Source: Flavimobilis marinus (GTDB lineage Bacteria; Actinomycetota; Actinomycetes; Actinomycetales; Cellulomonadaceae). Taken from it: DNA of 64,000 bases. How positions within the stretch are numbered: position 1 is the first letter of the stretch; every line of letters starts with the position of its first letter. The notes beneath the pieces are model-generated. The model was not told where the DNA came from. It worked only from the letters and a program-made list of their open reading frames with translations, and searched no databases. The position numbers and the translations under genes were made by a program. The stretch is from the NCBI RefSeq assembly GCF_900113055.1, contig NZ_FONZ01000003.1, forward strand, positions 248,001 through 312,000, given 5' to 3'. Positions 40,436 to 48,741 of the stretch are shown here, one piece after another.

Positions 40436-41515
40436 GTGGTCATCGACGGAGAGCGGCTCGAACGGCACCGGGTGGTCTCCGCCGCGCTGGGGCGTGCCTC
40501 GGACGACGAACTCGCCGCCCTCGTGGTCGGGGCGCGTCCGCTCGGGACGGGCATCGGCGGGAGCGCCGCGGTGGCCGACGTCGACGGCGCGCCCGTCTTC
40601 GTCAAACGCGTCCCCCTGACCGACCTCGAGCGACGGCCGGAGTACAAGCGCTCAACCGCGAACCTCTTCGGGGTCCCGGCGTTCTGCCAGTACGGCGTCG
40701 CGCAGTACGGCTCGCCGGGGTTCGGAGCGTGGCGCGAGGTCGCAGCGCACGAGCTCGCCAACGGGTGGGCCCTGGCGGGGAGCATCACGTCGTTCCCGCT
40801 GCTCCACCACTGGAGGGTCCTGCCCGGGGCCGCGCCTCCGGCTGCGGAGCACGCCGACATCGAAGCGGCCGTCCGGTACTGGGACGGGTCGAGCGCCGTC
40901 CGGGACCGGCTGCGCGCGCTGGCCGAGGCGACCACCAGCGTCGTGCTGTTCGAGGAGCTCGTGCCGCACACGCTCGCCGACTGGTTGGCGGTGCAGCTCG
41001 CCATCGGGACCGAGGCGGTGGTCGCGGCATGCGAGATGGTCGAGTCGTGGCTGCTCACCGACGTGCGCGCCCTGGCCGACCACGGGCTGGTGCACTTCGA
41101 CGGGCACTTCGGCAACGTCCTCACCGACGGCCGCCGGCTGTATCTGGCCGACTTCGGCCTCGCGAGTGCGACGTCGTTCGACCTGTCCCCGCAGGAGCGA
41201 GATCTGCTCGGGCGTAGCCGGCACCACGACCACGCCTACGGCCTGATGCGCCTGGTGAACTGGATCGTGACGCACGTGTGCGGCATCGTCGGCCCGCCCG
41301 ACGCCCCCACCCAGCGGCGCAACGCGTTCGTCCGCGCGTGTGCCTCAGGCACCGAGCCCACCGGCGCCCCGTCCGCGCTGGCGGCGATGCTCCGCCGGTA
41401 CGCCCCGGTCGCTGCGCTCATGAACGACTTCGTCTGGCACTTCTACGGCACGAGCCGCACAGGGCCGTACCCGGACGGCCAGATCGCCCGAGCCCTGGCG
41501 AACGCCAGCCTCTGA
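40436..41515 (+). CDS. Protein kinase-like (phosphotransferase) protein
   Basis: The protein (about 359 aa) has a kinase-fold signature set: a Gly-rich GTGIGGSAAVADVDGAPVFVKRV with the ATP-binding Lys, FEELVPHTLADWL in the hinge region, the catalytic loop LVHFDGHFGNVL (Asp and Asn in HFDGHFGN) and the metal-binding ADFGLA. This resembles aminoglycoside phosphotransferase/HipA-like kinases more than eukaryotic Ser/Thr kinases. The substrate is unknown. No Shine-Dalgarno sequence marks the start; GTG 40436, 40421 or 40364 are possible, the last lying inside the hairpin repeat. Confidence 0.75.
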   Translation: MVIDGERLERHRVVSAALGRASDDELAALVVGARPLGTGIGGSAAVADVDGAPVFVKRVPLTDLERRPEYKRSTANLFGVPAFCQYGVAQYGSPGFGAWREVAAHELANGWALAGSITSFPLLHHWRVLPGAAPPAAEHADIEAAVRYWDGSSAVRDRLRALAEATTSVVLFEELVPHTLADWLAVQLAIGTEAVVAACEMVESWLLTDVRALADHGLVHFDGHFGNVLTDGRRLYLADFGLASATSFDLSPQERDLLGRSRHHDHAYGLMRLVNWIVTHVCGIVGPPDAPTQRRNAFVRACASGTEPTGAPSALAAMLRRYAPVAALMNDFVWHFYGTSRTGPYPDGQIARALANASL

Positions 41516-41544
41516 GCCGGGGCCGCATCCCGCGACCGCACGAC

Positions 41545-41587
41545 AGAGCACACTGCTGCTCGGGTCAGCCGATCAGGACTGTGCTCT
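41545..41587. repeat. Intergenic hairpin repeat, copy 2
   Basis: AGAGCACACTGCTGCTCGGG and ACTGTGCTCT form an imperfect palindrome around a central GTCAGCC. It lies between the converging kinase-like and lipoprotein genes and overlaps the stop codon of the latter, so it may act as a two-way terminator. Confidence 0.8.
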
Positions 41588-42170
41588 AGCCGGGGTCTCC
41601 CGGGAGCACGAGCGCCTCGATCTCGGGGCCGCTCAGCGACGGGAGGGAGCGCAGCGTGGCGTCGACGTCGTCGGTGACCGCGGCGACGGCGCTCCGGAGG
41701 TAGGCGTCCATGCAGAAGCCGGGGAAGAAGGCTCCGGACTCGGCCAGGGAGAGCGTGTAGGCGACGTACGTCCCGGTGCCGTCGACACCCTCCCGGTCGC
41801 GGTCCACCGCGAGCCATGCGGGGAAGCTGTGGGTCAGCGACCACTCGACGGCGGGCACATCAGCGTTCCCCATCCCCAGGTCCGCATGCGTCCGGCCGTC
41901 GGCGGCGACGACGGTGTAGTGCTCCCAGTGCTCAGGGCCGAACTCCGGCGTGCCCGCCCACGGCTCGATGCTCGCGACCTCGATCCACGCGTCGACGGTG
42001 GCGAGGTAGCCAGCGGGATCTGGCCGGTCGATCGCGGCGTTCCCGCACCCGGAGAAGCCCTCGACGAGGTCAGCGAGCGGCGCGTCAGGCGGCAGCGACC
42101 GCGGATCGGAGCTGCAGGCGACCAGGCCGAGCACCAGCCCGACCGAGATCCACCATCCCGATCTGCGCAT
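41586..42170 (-). CDS. Lipoprotein of unknown function
   Basis: A 194-aa protein with a lipoprotein signal (MRRSGWWISVGLVLGLVACSSD; acylated Cys at residue 19). The mature part has several Trp and acidic residues (WIEVASIEPWAGTPEFGPEHWEHYTVVAADG, DREGVDGTGTYVAYTLSL) but no family that I recognise. It would be anchored on the outer face of the cytoplasmic membrane. It stands alone between two copies of the hairpin repeat. Confidence 0.75.
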   Translation of the reverse strand: MRRSGWWISVGLVLGLVACSSDPRSLPPDAPLADLVEGFSGCGNAAIDRPDPAGYLATVDAWIEVASIEPWAGTPEFGPEHWEHYTVVAADGRTHADLGMGNADVPAVEWSLTHSFPAWLAVDRDREGVDGTGTYVAYTLSLAESGAFFPGFCMDAYLRSAVAAVTDDVDATLRSLPSLSGPEIEALVLPGDPG

Positions 42171-42223
42171 GATCCCCCTCTCGCCGGCGCCCCGAACCTA
42201 GCGCTCCGCAGCGCTCGCCCACC

Positions 42224-42266
42224 AGAGCACACTCCTGCTCGGGTGTGCCGAGCGGGAGTGTGCTCT
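42224..42266. repeat. Intergenic hairpin repeat, copy 3 (most symmetrical)
   Basis: GAGCACACTCCTGCTCGG pairs along its whole 18 bp, with one G-T wobble, to CCGAGCGGGAGTGTGCTC across a 5-nt loop. It follows the GH43 stop and precedes the lipoprotein start, both on the minus strand, so here it could end the GH43 transcript. Confidence 0.85.
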
Positions 42267-42306
42267 GGCGGGCGCGGCGGGGCGCGGGGCGCCGGGCGAG
42301 AGGAGC

Positions 42307-44679
42307 TCAGCGCGCCAGGCGGCTGATCCTCAGGTAGTCGAACTCCGACGTCGCTCCCGCGCCGCCGTGCGAGATCAGGCCCACCTTGACGTCCGAACCC
42401 TGCGGGAAGGTCCACACGCCGCCGGCGATCCACGTCCGGCCGTCGGTGCTGGTGAACGCCTGGACCTCGCGCTCGCCGCGACGGTCGGTGCGGTGCACGA
42501 GGCGCAGCCACGTGGTCTCGGCCGGCGGGCCGACGATCGTCCCGCCGTACGCGAGCCTGCCCGCGTACGGCATCTCGGTGCCGAACTCGGTCTGCCGCGT
42601 GTTCCAGATCGCGACGTGCGAGAGCCTGGCGAACCGGTCGTCGTCGACATAGGCGATCAGACCGCCCTGCTGGTAGTTGCGGATCTCGTCCGTGCCGAGG
42701 TCGATCGTCAGCTTGGTCTCCGCCACCCAGTCACCCCGCGGCACGTCGCGCAGCAGGACTCCCGCGTCGTTGCCGGAACCCGACAGGTCCGCCGCCTCCG
42801 TGGGCCAGCGGAGCGCGCCGTCGGCCACCGTCACCTCGGGATCGCGCAGCACCGTCCACCCGGCACCGAGCGCGTCGCCACGGAACTCGTCCGAGCTCAC
42901 CAGGCGTCCGGGCCGGGGCGTCGGGACGACCTTCGTCGACGGCCGCGCCGCGGCGAGCACGCTCAGGTTGTCGACGTCGGCCGCGCCCTCGGCGACGACG
43001 GCGCCGGCTCGCCCGGTGAGGACCGTGCGGCGCGGGAGCTCGGCGGTCGCGAGGGCGACCGGGTCACCCAGCCGCGCGTGCGAGACCTCCGCGGTGACCT
43101 CGGAGCCGCGCACGGTCAGGGCGACCGCGTGCCAGGTCGTCGCGTCGAAGTCGTCGGGCAGGGCCGAGGTCGCGAGGGTCGACGAGCGGCCGCGCGTGAC
43201 CAGCTCGAGCCGCAGCGCACCGTCGTCGACGACCGCCCGCAGCGACGTCCCGCGATGCCCGTAGGCCTTGCCCTTCGTCGTCCTGCCCGTGCGAGTCTTC
43301 GCGCCGGCGTCCCCCACGACGAGGCCGTAGACCCCGCCGTCGGAGCGGAGGTCGGCCTCGACCCGGACGCCCCGCCTGCTCGAGGGCGCCGACGTCGTGA
43401 GCGTCGCGTCCTGCCCGCGGCGCACTGTCCCGACGGCGTGCTGCCCGGCGTCCCCGGCGTCGTCGTCGGCGAGCGTCCAGCGTCCGTCGGTCCGCCACGT
43501 CCGCGGGATTCCGTCGGAGAAGTCGGTCACCGTCCGCCCCGAGGCGACCGGCGCCTTCTCCCGCCCGTCGGACGCCCACGCGCCCCCGCGGGTCGTGGGC
43601 CAGCCGTCGATCCAGTCGAGGCGGTCGATCAGCATGGGTCGCTCGTTGATGCCGTCCGTGCCGTCGAGGTACGGGTCCGCGCGGTCGATCGCGTGGTAGA
43701 CGATCCAGTCCTGCCCGGCGAGGTCGGTCACGACCGCGTTGTGCCCGGTGCCGACCCACTCGTTGCCGTTGGGGGCGAGCACGGGAGTGCCACCGGCCCG
43801 CGACTGGTCGAGGGGCACGCCCTCGCGGTCGACGTACGGCCCGGCGAGGTCGCGCGAGCGGCCCACGTGCACGCTGTACCCGGTCGTCGGACCGGCGCAG
43901 CAGTTGGCCGACGACGCGAACAGGTACCACCAGCCGTCGCGCTGGACGACGTAGGCGCCCTCGTACTTGTTGTCGACCGCCACCCGGGTGGGGTCACCGA
44001 CGGCGCGCGTGCCGTCGTCGGACAGCTCGGTCACGTAGATGCCGCCGTAGTACGAGCCGTAGAACAGGTGCTCGGTGCCGTCCGGGTCGACGACGTGCGA
44101 GGGGTCGAACGTCCACAGGTAGTCGCCCGCTCCCCCGGCGCCCGGGCGCGGGCCGACGACGGGGCCGCCCGAGTCCGTCCAGGGCCCGGTGGGTGTGGGC
44201 GCGGTCGCGACGCCGATCGCGTTGTCGTTGGGCTCGTCGGTCACCGTGGTCTCGGTGATGACGTAGTAGAGCCGGTACTGGCCGTCGACGTAGCGGATGT
44301 CGGGCGCCCACAGCGCCGCGCCGCGTGTCGTGTCCGCCCAGGCGGGCAGGGTGTCCTCGGTGAACGCGTCGCCGACGTACTCCCACGTGACGAGGTCGGT
44401 CGACCGGGACACGGGCAGGAGATGCCGCGTGCCCTCGCCCTCCCGGAGCGGGTCGGTCGTGCCGTAGGCGTACCAGTAGCCGTCCTTGCCGCGGATGACC
44501 GCGGGGTCGGCGAACGTGTCCGCGAAGGTGTCGCTCACGGCGTTCCGGTAGGTCTGGGCGGGCGAGCCGCGGCCGGGGGACGCGTCCGGCGTCGTGCCGG
44601 ACGCGGGCACCGTGAGGCTCAGCCCGACGGCGAGCGAGGAGGCAAGGGCCAGGGCCCGCAGGGGGAAGGTCGTGCGCAT
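42307..44679 (-). CDS. Secreted glycoside hydrolase family 43 protein with C-terminal accessory domains
   Basis: A 790-aa secreted enzyme with a signal peptide (about residues 1-30). The GH43 propeller (about 45-360) has catalytic acids in FADPAVIRGKDGYWYAYGT (base), WTFDPSHVVDPDGTEHLFYGS (modulator) and YEGAYVVQRDGWWYLFASS (acid), with SANCCAGPTTGYSVHVG and GINERPMLIDRLDW as in arabinan endo-1,5-alpha-L-arabinosidase relatives. A concanavalin-like domain (about 385-560) and a DEFRGDALGAGWTVLRDPE...EFDYLRIS beta-sandwich (about 595-790) follow and probably bind polysaccharide. Upstream lies a TATAAA box and a sequence like the LacI operators at 34.5 kb, suggesting joint control with the sugar ABC locus. 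Confidence 0.9.
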   Translation of the reverse strand: MRTTFPLRALALASSLAVGLSLTVPASGTTPDASPGRGSPAQTYRNAVSDTFADTFADPAVIRGKDGYWYAYGTTDPLREGEGTRHLLPVSRSTDLVTWEYVGDAFTEDTLPAWADTTRGAALWAPDIRYVDGQYRLYYVITETTVTDEPNDNAIGVATAPTPTGPWTDSGGPVVGPRPGAGGAGDYLWTFDPSHVVDPDGTEHLFYGSYYGGIYVTELSDDGTRAVGDPTRVAVDNKYEGAYVVQRDGWWYLFASSANCCAGPTTGYSVHVGRSRDLAGPYVDREGVPLDQSRAGGTPVLAPNGNEWVGTGHNAVVTDLAGQDWIVYHAIDRADPYLDGTDGINERPMLIDRLDWIDGWPTTRGGAWASDGREKAPVASGRTVTDFSDGIPRTWRTDGRWTLADDDAGDAGQHAVGTVRRGQDATLTTSAPSSRRGVRVEADLRSDGGVYGLVVGDAGAKTRTGRTTKGKAYGHRGTSLRAVVDDGALRLELVTRGRSSTLATSALPDDFDATTWHAVALTVRGSEVTAEVSHARLGDPVALATAELPRRTVLTGRAGAVVAEGAADVDNLSVLAAARPSTKVVPTPRPGRLVSSDEFRGDALGAGWTVLRDPEVTVADGALRWPTEAADLSGSGNDAGVLLRDVPRGDWVAETKLTIDLGTDEIRNYQQGGLIAYVDDDRFARLSHVAIWNTRQTEFGTEMPYAGRLAYGGTIVGPPAETTWLRLVHRTDRRGEREVQAFTSTDGRTWIAGGVWTFPQGSDVKVGLISHGGAGATSEFDYLRISRLAR

Positions 44680-44720
44680 GAGAGGGTCCGCCGATCGTCG
44701 TTGAACGGGATGACCTGTCC

Positions 44721-44745
44721 TTTATAGCCCCATTCCAACGTTTAC
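44721..44745 (-). promoter_or_regulatory. Promoter -10 and LacI-like operator of secreted GH43 gene
   Basis: On the minus strand GTAAACGTTGGAA (44733-44745) lies just upstream of TATAAA (44721-44726). The 13-mer shares GTAAAC-N-TTG with the tandem operator candidates GTAAACCTTGTAC at 34.5 kb. Placement between -35 and -10 would suit a repressor site. The -35 itself is poor. Confidence 0.5.
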
Positions 44746-44832
44746 GCACGCATGATTCCGGGCGCGACAAGACCCGCCGCGACGTCGGCCGCTCAGGCGG
44801 ACCAGCCACCTGTCGGACGGCGCGGGCGGGAA

Positions 44833-44870
44833 TTGACATCCGCGTCAAGGGTAAGGGTAGCCTCACCTCA
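44833..44870 (+). promoter_or_regulatory. Promoter with DtxR/IdeR iron box
   Basis: TTGACA (44833-44838) and TAGCCT (44858-44863) form a promoter with a slightly long 19-bp spacer. Overlapping the -10 is TAAGGGTAGCCTCACCTCA (44852-44870), which agrees at about 15 of 19 positions with the iron-box consensus TTAGGTTAGSCTAACCTAA. Iron-loaded DtxR/IdeR would therefore repress the siderophore transporter genes that follow. Confidence 0.8.
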
Positions 44871-44916
44871 ACCAGTGCACCTCCTGTGCACTCCCTCACG
44901 CTCTGGAGCCTGATCG

Positions 44917-45912
44917 ATGACCTCGCGCCTGACTCGCGTCGCCGCCGTCCTGACCGCCGCACCGCTCGCCCTGGCCCTCGTGGCCTGTTCGAGCGAGGAG
45001 ACGGTGACCGCCGCGGGCACCGGCGCCGGGGCCGCGACGGCCATCTCGATCGAGGACAACCACGGCACCGTCGAGGTGCCCGCGGACCCGCAGCGCGTCG
45101 TCGCGCTCGACAACCGCGTCTTCGAGACGCTCAGCTCCTGGGACGTCCCGCTCGTCGCGGCGCCCAAGGGCCTCATGGGCCAGGGTTTGTGGCCCGAGTA
45201 CGTGGACGACGAGGGCGTGCTCGACGTCGGGACGCACCGCGAGCCCAACCTCGAGTCGGTTGTCGCGGCCGAGCCCGACCTCATCATCGGCGGCATGCGG
45301 TTCGCGGACCACTACGGCGACCTGGTGGCCCAGAACCCCGACGCCGCCGTGGTCGAGCTCAGCCCGCGCGAGGGCGAGGACCTCTCCGCCGAGATCGTCC
45401 GCCAGGTCGAGACGCTCGGCACGATCTTCGGCCGCGAGGCCGACGCCGCGACGATCGTCGAGGCCTACGAGCAGGCCATCGCGGACGCGACCGCGGCGTA
45501 CGACGGGGAGAGCACCGTCGTCGGGCTCATCACCTCGGGCGGCGAGATCGCTTACAGCGCGCCCGTCACGGGCCGCAGCATCGGCATGCTGTTCCCGACC
45601 CTCGGCCTGAAGCCCGCCATCGAGCAGGCCGCCGAGGACACCTCGCACGGCGACGACATCAGCGTCGAGGCCATCGCCGCGGCCGACCCCGACTGGATCA
45701 TCGTGCTCGACCGCGACGGCGCGGGCGTCGGCGAGGGCGAGTACCAGCCGGCCAAGGAGCTCATCGGCGGCTCGGAGGCGCTCGCGTCGGTGACCGCAGT
45801 CGAGAAGGGCCAGATCATCTACCTGGACCCGAGCTTCTACCTCACCGAGGACATCCAGTCCTACACCGCGCTCTACGAGCAGATCGCCGACGCGTTCTCC
45901 GCCGCCGGCTGA
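44917..45912 (+). CDS. Iron-siderophore-binding lipoprotein (ABC)
   Basis: A 331-aa lipoprotein (lipobox ALVACSSE, acylated Cys near residue 24) of the class III (FhuD/FepB/TroA) binding-protein fold. It has DNHGTVEVPADPQRVVALDNRVFETLSSWDVPLVAAP, GTHREPNLESVVAAEPDLIIGG and AADPDWIIVLDRD in their usual places. It carries ferric siderophore to the permeases. The start follows TGGAG, and FecCD-type permease, second permease and ATPase genes follow within a few bases. The iron box upstream implies induction under iron starvation. Confidence 0.92.
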   Translation: MTSRLTRVAAVLTAAPLALALVACSSEETVTAAGTGAGAATAISIEDNHGTVEVPADPQRVVALDNRVFETLSSWDVPLVAAPKGLMGQGLWPEYVDDEGVLDVGTHREPNLESVVAAEPDLIIGGMRFADHYGDLVAQNPDAAVVELSPREGEDLSAEIVRQVETLGTIFGREADAATIVEAYEQAIADATAAYDGESTVVGLITSGGEIAYSAPVTGRSIGMLFPTLGLKPAIEQAAEDTSHGDDISVEAIAAADPDWIIVLDRDGAGVGEGEYQPAKELIGGSEALASVTAVEKGQIIYLDPSFYLTEDIQSYTALYEQIADAFSAAG

Positions 45913-45922
45913 CCCTGAGCTC

Positions 45923-46927
45923 ATGACGCTCACGCCCACCACGGGCACCGCACAGGCCGGGCTGGCCGCAGCCGCGAGATCCTCGCGGCTGCGGTCGCCC
46001 GGCCTGCTCGGCGCCGCCCTCGTCACGCTCGGCCTCGTCGTCGTCTCGCTCTTCGTCGGGGTGTACGACCTGCGCGCCGAGGGCGGCGGCGAGATGTTCC
46101 TCATCACCCGCCTGCCGCGGACCCTCGCGCTCGTCCTCGCGGGCAGCGCCATGGCCGTGAGCGGCCTCGTGCTGCAGCAGCTCACGCAGAACCGGTTCGT
46201 GGAGCCGACGACGAGCGGCACCAGCGAGTGGGCCGCGCTCGGCCTGCTCCTGTCGGTCCTGCTCGTGCCCACCGCGAGCCTCAGCACCCGCATGGTCATC
46301 GCGAGCCTGTCGGCCTTCGCCGGGACCATGATCTTCATGGCGATCCTGCGCCGCATCGAGGTCCGCACGACCCTCGTGGTGCCGGTCGTGGGCATCATGC
46401 TCGGTGCGGTCGTCAGCGCGCTGACCACGCTGATCGCGATCTCGACCAACTACCTGCAGCTCATCGGCACCTGGTTCATGGGCAGCTTCACCAGCGTGGT
46501 GCGCGGCCAGTACGAGGTGCTGTGGGTGGTCGTCGTGGTCTGCCTGGCCGTCGTCGTGCTGGCCGACCGCCTCACGGTCGCGGGCCTCGGCAAGGACGTG
46601 GCCACCAACCTCGGGCTCAGCTACGACCGGCTGATCCTGCTCGGCACCGCCCTCGTGGCCGTCGCCTCCGGGGTGACGACCGTCGTCGTCGGCTTCCTGC
46701 CCTTCCTGGGGCTCATCGTGCCCAACGCGGTCTCCCTCCTGCGCGGCGACGACCTGCGGTCCAACCTGCCCTGGGTGTTCCTCGGCGGGATCGCGACCGT
46801 GACCGTGTGCGACATCCTCGGCCGCCTCGTGCGCTGGCCGTTCGAAGTGCCGGTCGCGATGATCCTCGGGATCGTGGGCGCGGTCATGTTCATCGGCCTC
46901 GTGCTGCGGGTTCACCGCCGTGGCTGA
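45923..46927 (+). CDS. FecCD-type iron-siderophore permease 1
   Basis: A 334-aa membrane protein with about nine or ten helices and the FecCD signatures RLPRTLALVLAGSAMAVSGLVLQQLTQNRFVEPTTSGTSEWAALG and FLPFLGLIVPNAVSLLRGDDLR (cytoplasmic ATPase contact). Unusual for BtuC-type proteins, the early Gly-rich motif reads ...PTTSGTSEWAAL rather than ...P.ILGVSSGA; this matches the shorter YclN-like subgroup. It starts 10 nt after the binding-protein gene and its last codons overlap the second permease. Confidence 0.92.
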   Translation: MTLTPTTGTAQAGLAAAARSSRLRSPGLLGAALVTLGLVVVSLFVGVYDLRAEGGGEMFLITRLPRTLALVLAGSAMAVSGLVLQQLTQNRFVEPTTSGTSEWAALGLLLSVLLVPTASLSTRMVIASLSAFAGTMIFMAILRRIEVRTTLVVPVVGIMLGAVVSALTTLIAISTNYLQLIGTWFMGSFTSVVRGQYEVLWVVVVVCLAVVVLADRLTVAGLGKDVATNLGLSYDRLILLGTALVAVASGVTTVVVGFLPFLGLIVPNAVSLLRGDDLRSNLPWVFLGGIATVTVCDILGRLVRWPFEVPVAMILGIVGAVMFIGLVLRVHRRG

Positions 46928-47972
46928 GGTCGCGGTGGCCGCCCCCGTCACGGGCCCGCCGCCGTCACCGACGCCGCTGGCCGCCGGCTCGCGCTGGCGC
47001 GCGGTCACCGGGTCGTACGCCTTCCGCCTGAGCGCCGTGAGCGCCGTCGCCGTGGCCGCCGCGATCGGCATCCTCGTCTACGGCAACCCCGCCGAGCCCG
47101 GCACCCGCGGGTTCTGGATCATCGTGGAGAGCCGCTTCGCCTCGGTCGGCACGATCCTCGTGGTCGCGTTCTGCCACGGCATCGCGACCGTCATCTTCCA
47201 CACGGTCACGAACAACAGGATCCTCACGCCGTCGATCCTCGGGTTCGATGCCCTGTACCGGGTGATCCAGACCGCGCTGGTGTTCTTCTTCGGCGCGGGC
47301 ACGCTGGCCGCGACCGACGGGCTCGGCAAGGTCGCGCTGCAGAGCCTGATCATGATCGCGTTCGCGTCCTTGCTGTACGGCTGGCTGTTCACCGGCACGA
47401 GGGCGAGCCTGCACCTGCTGCTGCTCGTCGGCGTCGTGCTGGGCATGGGCTTCGGCTCCCTGTCGACGTTCATGCAGCGCCTGCTCACGCCCAGCGAGTT
47501 CGACATCCTCACCGCGCGGCTGTTCGGCAACATCAGCGCGTCGGACTCGTCCTACCTGCCCTGGGGCGCGCTCGTGTGCGTCGCCGTCGGCGCCGTCGTC
47601 TGGCGCCGACGGTACGTGCTCGACGTCGTCGCGCTCGGCCGGGAGACCGCCACCAGCCTCGGGGTGCGGCACCAGCGCGAGGTCATGCTCACGCTCGTCC
47701 TCGTCGCGGTCCTCGTGTCGGTCTCGACCTCGCTGGTCGGGCCCATGACGTTCTTCGGGTTCGTCGTCGCGATGCTGACGTACCAGGTGGTCGGCACCAG
47801 CGCGCACTCGCGCACCCTGCCCATGGTCGTGGCCGTCGCGGCCGCGACCCTGCTCCTCGCGTACTTCGTGCTGCGGCACGTGTTCTACGCCGCCGGCCTG
47901 ATCTCGGTGATCATCGAGTTCTGCGGCGGCCTGATCTTCCTCGTCTACCTGCTCCGAAAGGGCCTGCGGTGA
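46920..47972 (+). CDS. FecCD-type iron-siderophore permease 2
   Basis: A 350-aa permease (about nine helices) with a short Ala/Pro-rich cytoplasmic N-terminus. Markers are TVIFHTVTNNRILTPSILGFDALYRVIQT and TSLVGPMTFFGFVVAMLTYQVVGTSAHSRTLPM, the YclO-like partner of the preceding gene. It overlaps the first permease by 8 bp and its stop overlaps the GTG of the ATPase gene, consistent with a heterodimeric channel made in stoichiometric amounts. Confidence 0.92.
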   Translation: MAEVAVAAPVTGPPPSPTPLAAGSRWRAVTGSYAFRLSAVSAVAVAAAIGILVYGNPAEPGTRGFWIIVESRFASVGTILVVAFCHGIATVIFHTVTNNRILTPSILGFDALYRVIQTALVFFFGAGTLAATDGLGKVALQSLIMIAFASLLYGWLFTGTRASLHLLLLVGVVLGMGFGSLSTFMQRLLTPSEFDILTARLFGNISASDSSYLPWGALVCVAVGAVVWRRRYVLDVVALGRETATSLGVRHQREVMLTLVLVAVLVSVSTSLVGPMTFFGFVVAMLTYQVVGTSAHSRTLPMVVAVAAATLLLAYFVLRHVFYAAGLISVIIEFCGGLIFLVYLLRKGLR

Positions 47973-48730
47973 TCACCCTCCACGACGTCGCCAAGACGTA
48001 CGGCGACGTGCACGCCCTCGGGCCCGTCGACCTCGAGATCCCCACCGGGGGGCTCACCGCGCTCGTCGGCCCCAACGGCGCCGGCAAGTCCACGATGCTC
48101 ACGATCGTCGGGCGCCTGCTGTCCGCCGACTCCGGGCGGGTCACCGTGGGCGGGCTCGACGTCGTCACGTCCCGGCCGCGCGACCTCGCCCAGCGGCTGG
48201 CGATCCTGCGGCAGGAGAACCACTTCGTCGCGCGCCTCACCGTGCGCCAGCTCGTGGCGCTCGGCCGGTTCCCGCACTCCCAGGGCCGGATCACCCGTGC
48301 CGACGAGGCCGCGATCGACACCGCGCTCGAGTTCCTCGACCTGGTGGACCTGCAGCGCCGGTTCCTCGACGAGCTGTCCGGCGGGCAGCGCCAGCGGGCG
48401 TACGTCGCGATGGTCCTCGCCCAGGACACCGAGTACGTGCTGCTCGACGAGCCGCTCAACAACCTGGACATGCAGCACGCCGTGTCGATGATGGCCCGGC
48501 TGCGGCGCGCCGCCGACGAGCTCGGCAAGACCGTCGTCGTCGTCGTACACGACATCAACTTCGCCGCCGCGTACGCGGACCGGATCATCGCGATGACCGA
48601 GGGGCAGATCCGCTACGTCGGGACGCCGGCCGAGGTCATCACCACCGAGACCCTCACCGACCTGTTCGCGACGCCGGTGACCGTGGTCGACGGGCCCGGG
48701 CACCCGCTCGCGGTGTACTACCGGCCGTAG
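47969..48730 (+). CDS. Iron-siderophore ABC transporter ATPase
   Basis: A 253-aa ATPase of the FepC/FhuC type: Walker A GPNGAGKST (about residues 34-42), signature ELSGGQRQRAYVAMVLAQ, Walker B YVLLDEPLNNLD and the His switch VVVHDINFAAAYADRI. It powers the two FecCD permeases. The GTG at 47969 overlaps the permease stop (GTGA), which fixes the start. It completes the four-gene iron operon. Confidence 0.95.
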   Translation: MITLHDVAKTYGDVHALGPVDLEIPTGGLTALVGPNGAGKSTMLTIVGRLLSADSGRVTVGGLDVVTSRPRDLAQRLAILRQENHFVARLTVRQLVALGRFPHSQGRITRADEAAIDTALEFLDLVDLQRRFLDELSGGQRQRAYVAMVLAQDTEYVLLDEPLNNLDMQHAVSMMARLRRAADELGKTVVVVVHDINFAAAYADRIIAMTEGQIRYVGTPAEVITTETLTDLFATPVTVVDGPGHPLAVYYRP

Positions 48731-48741
48731 GCCCGAGGGGC

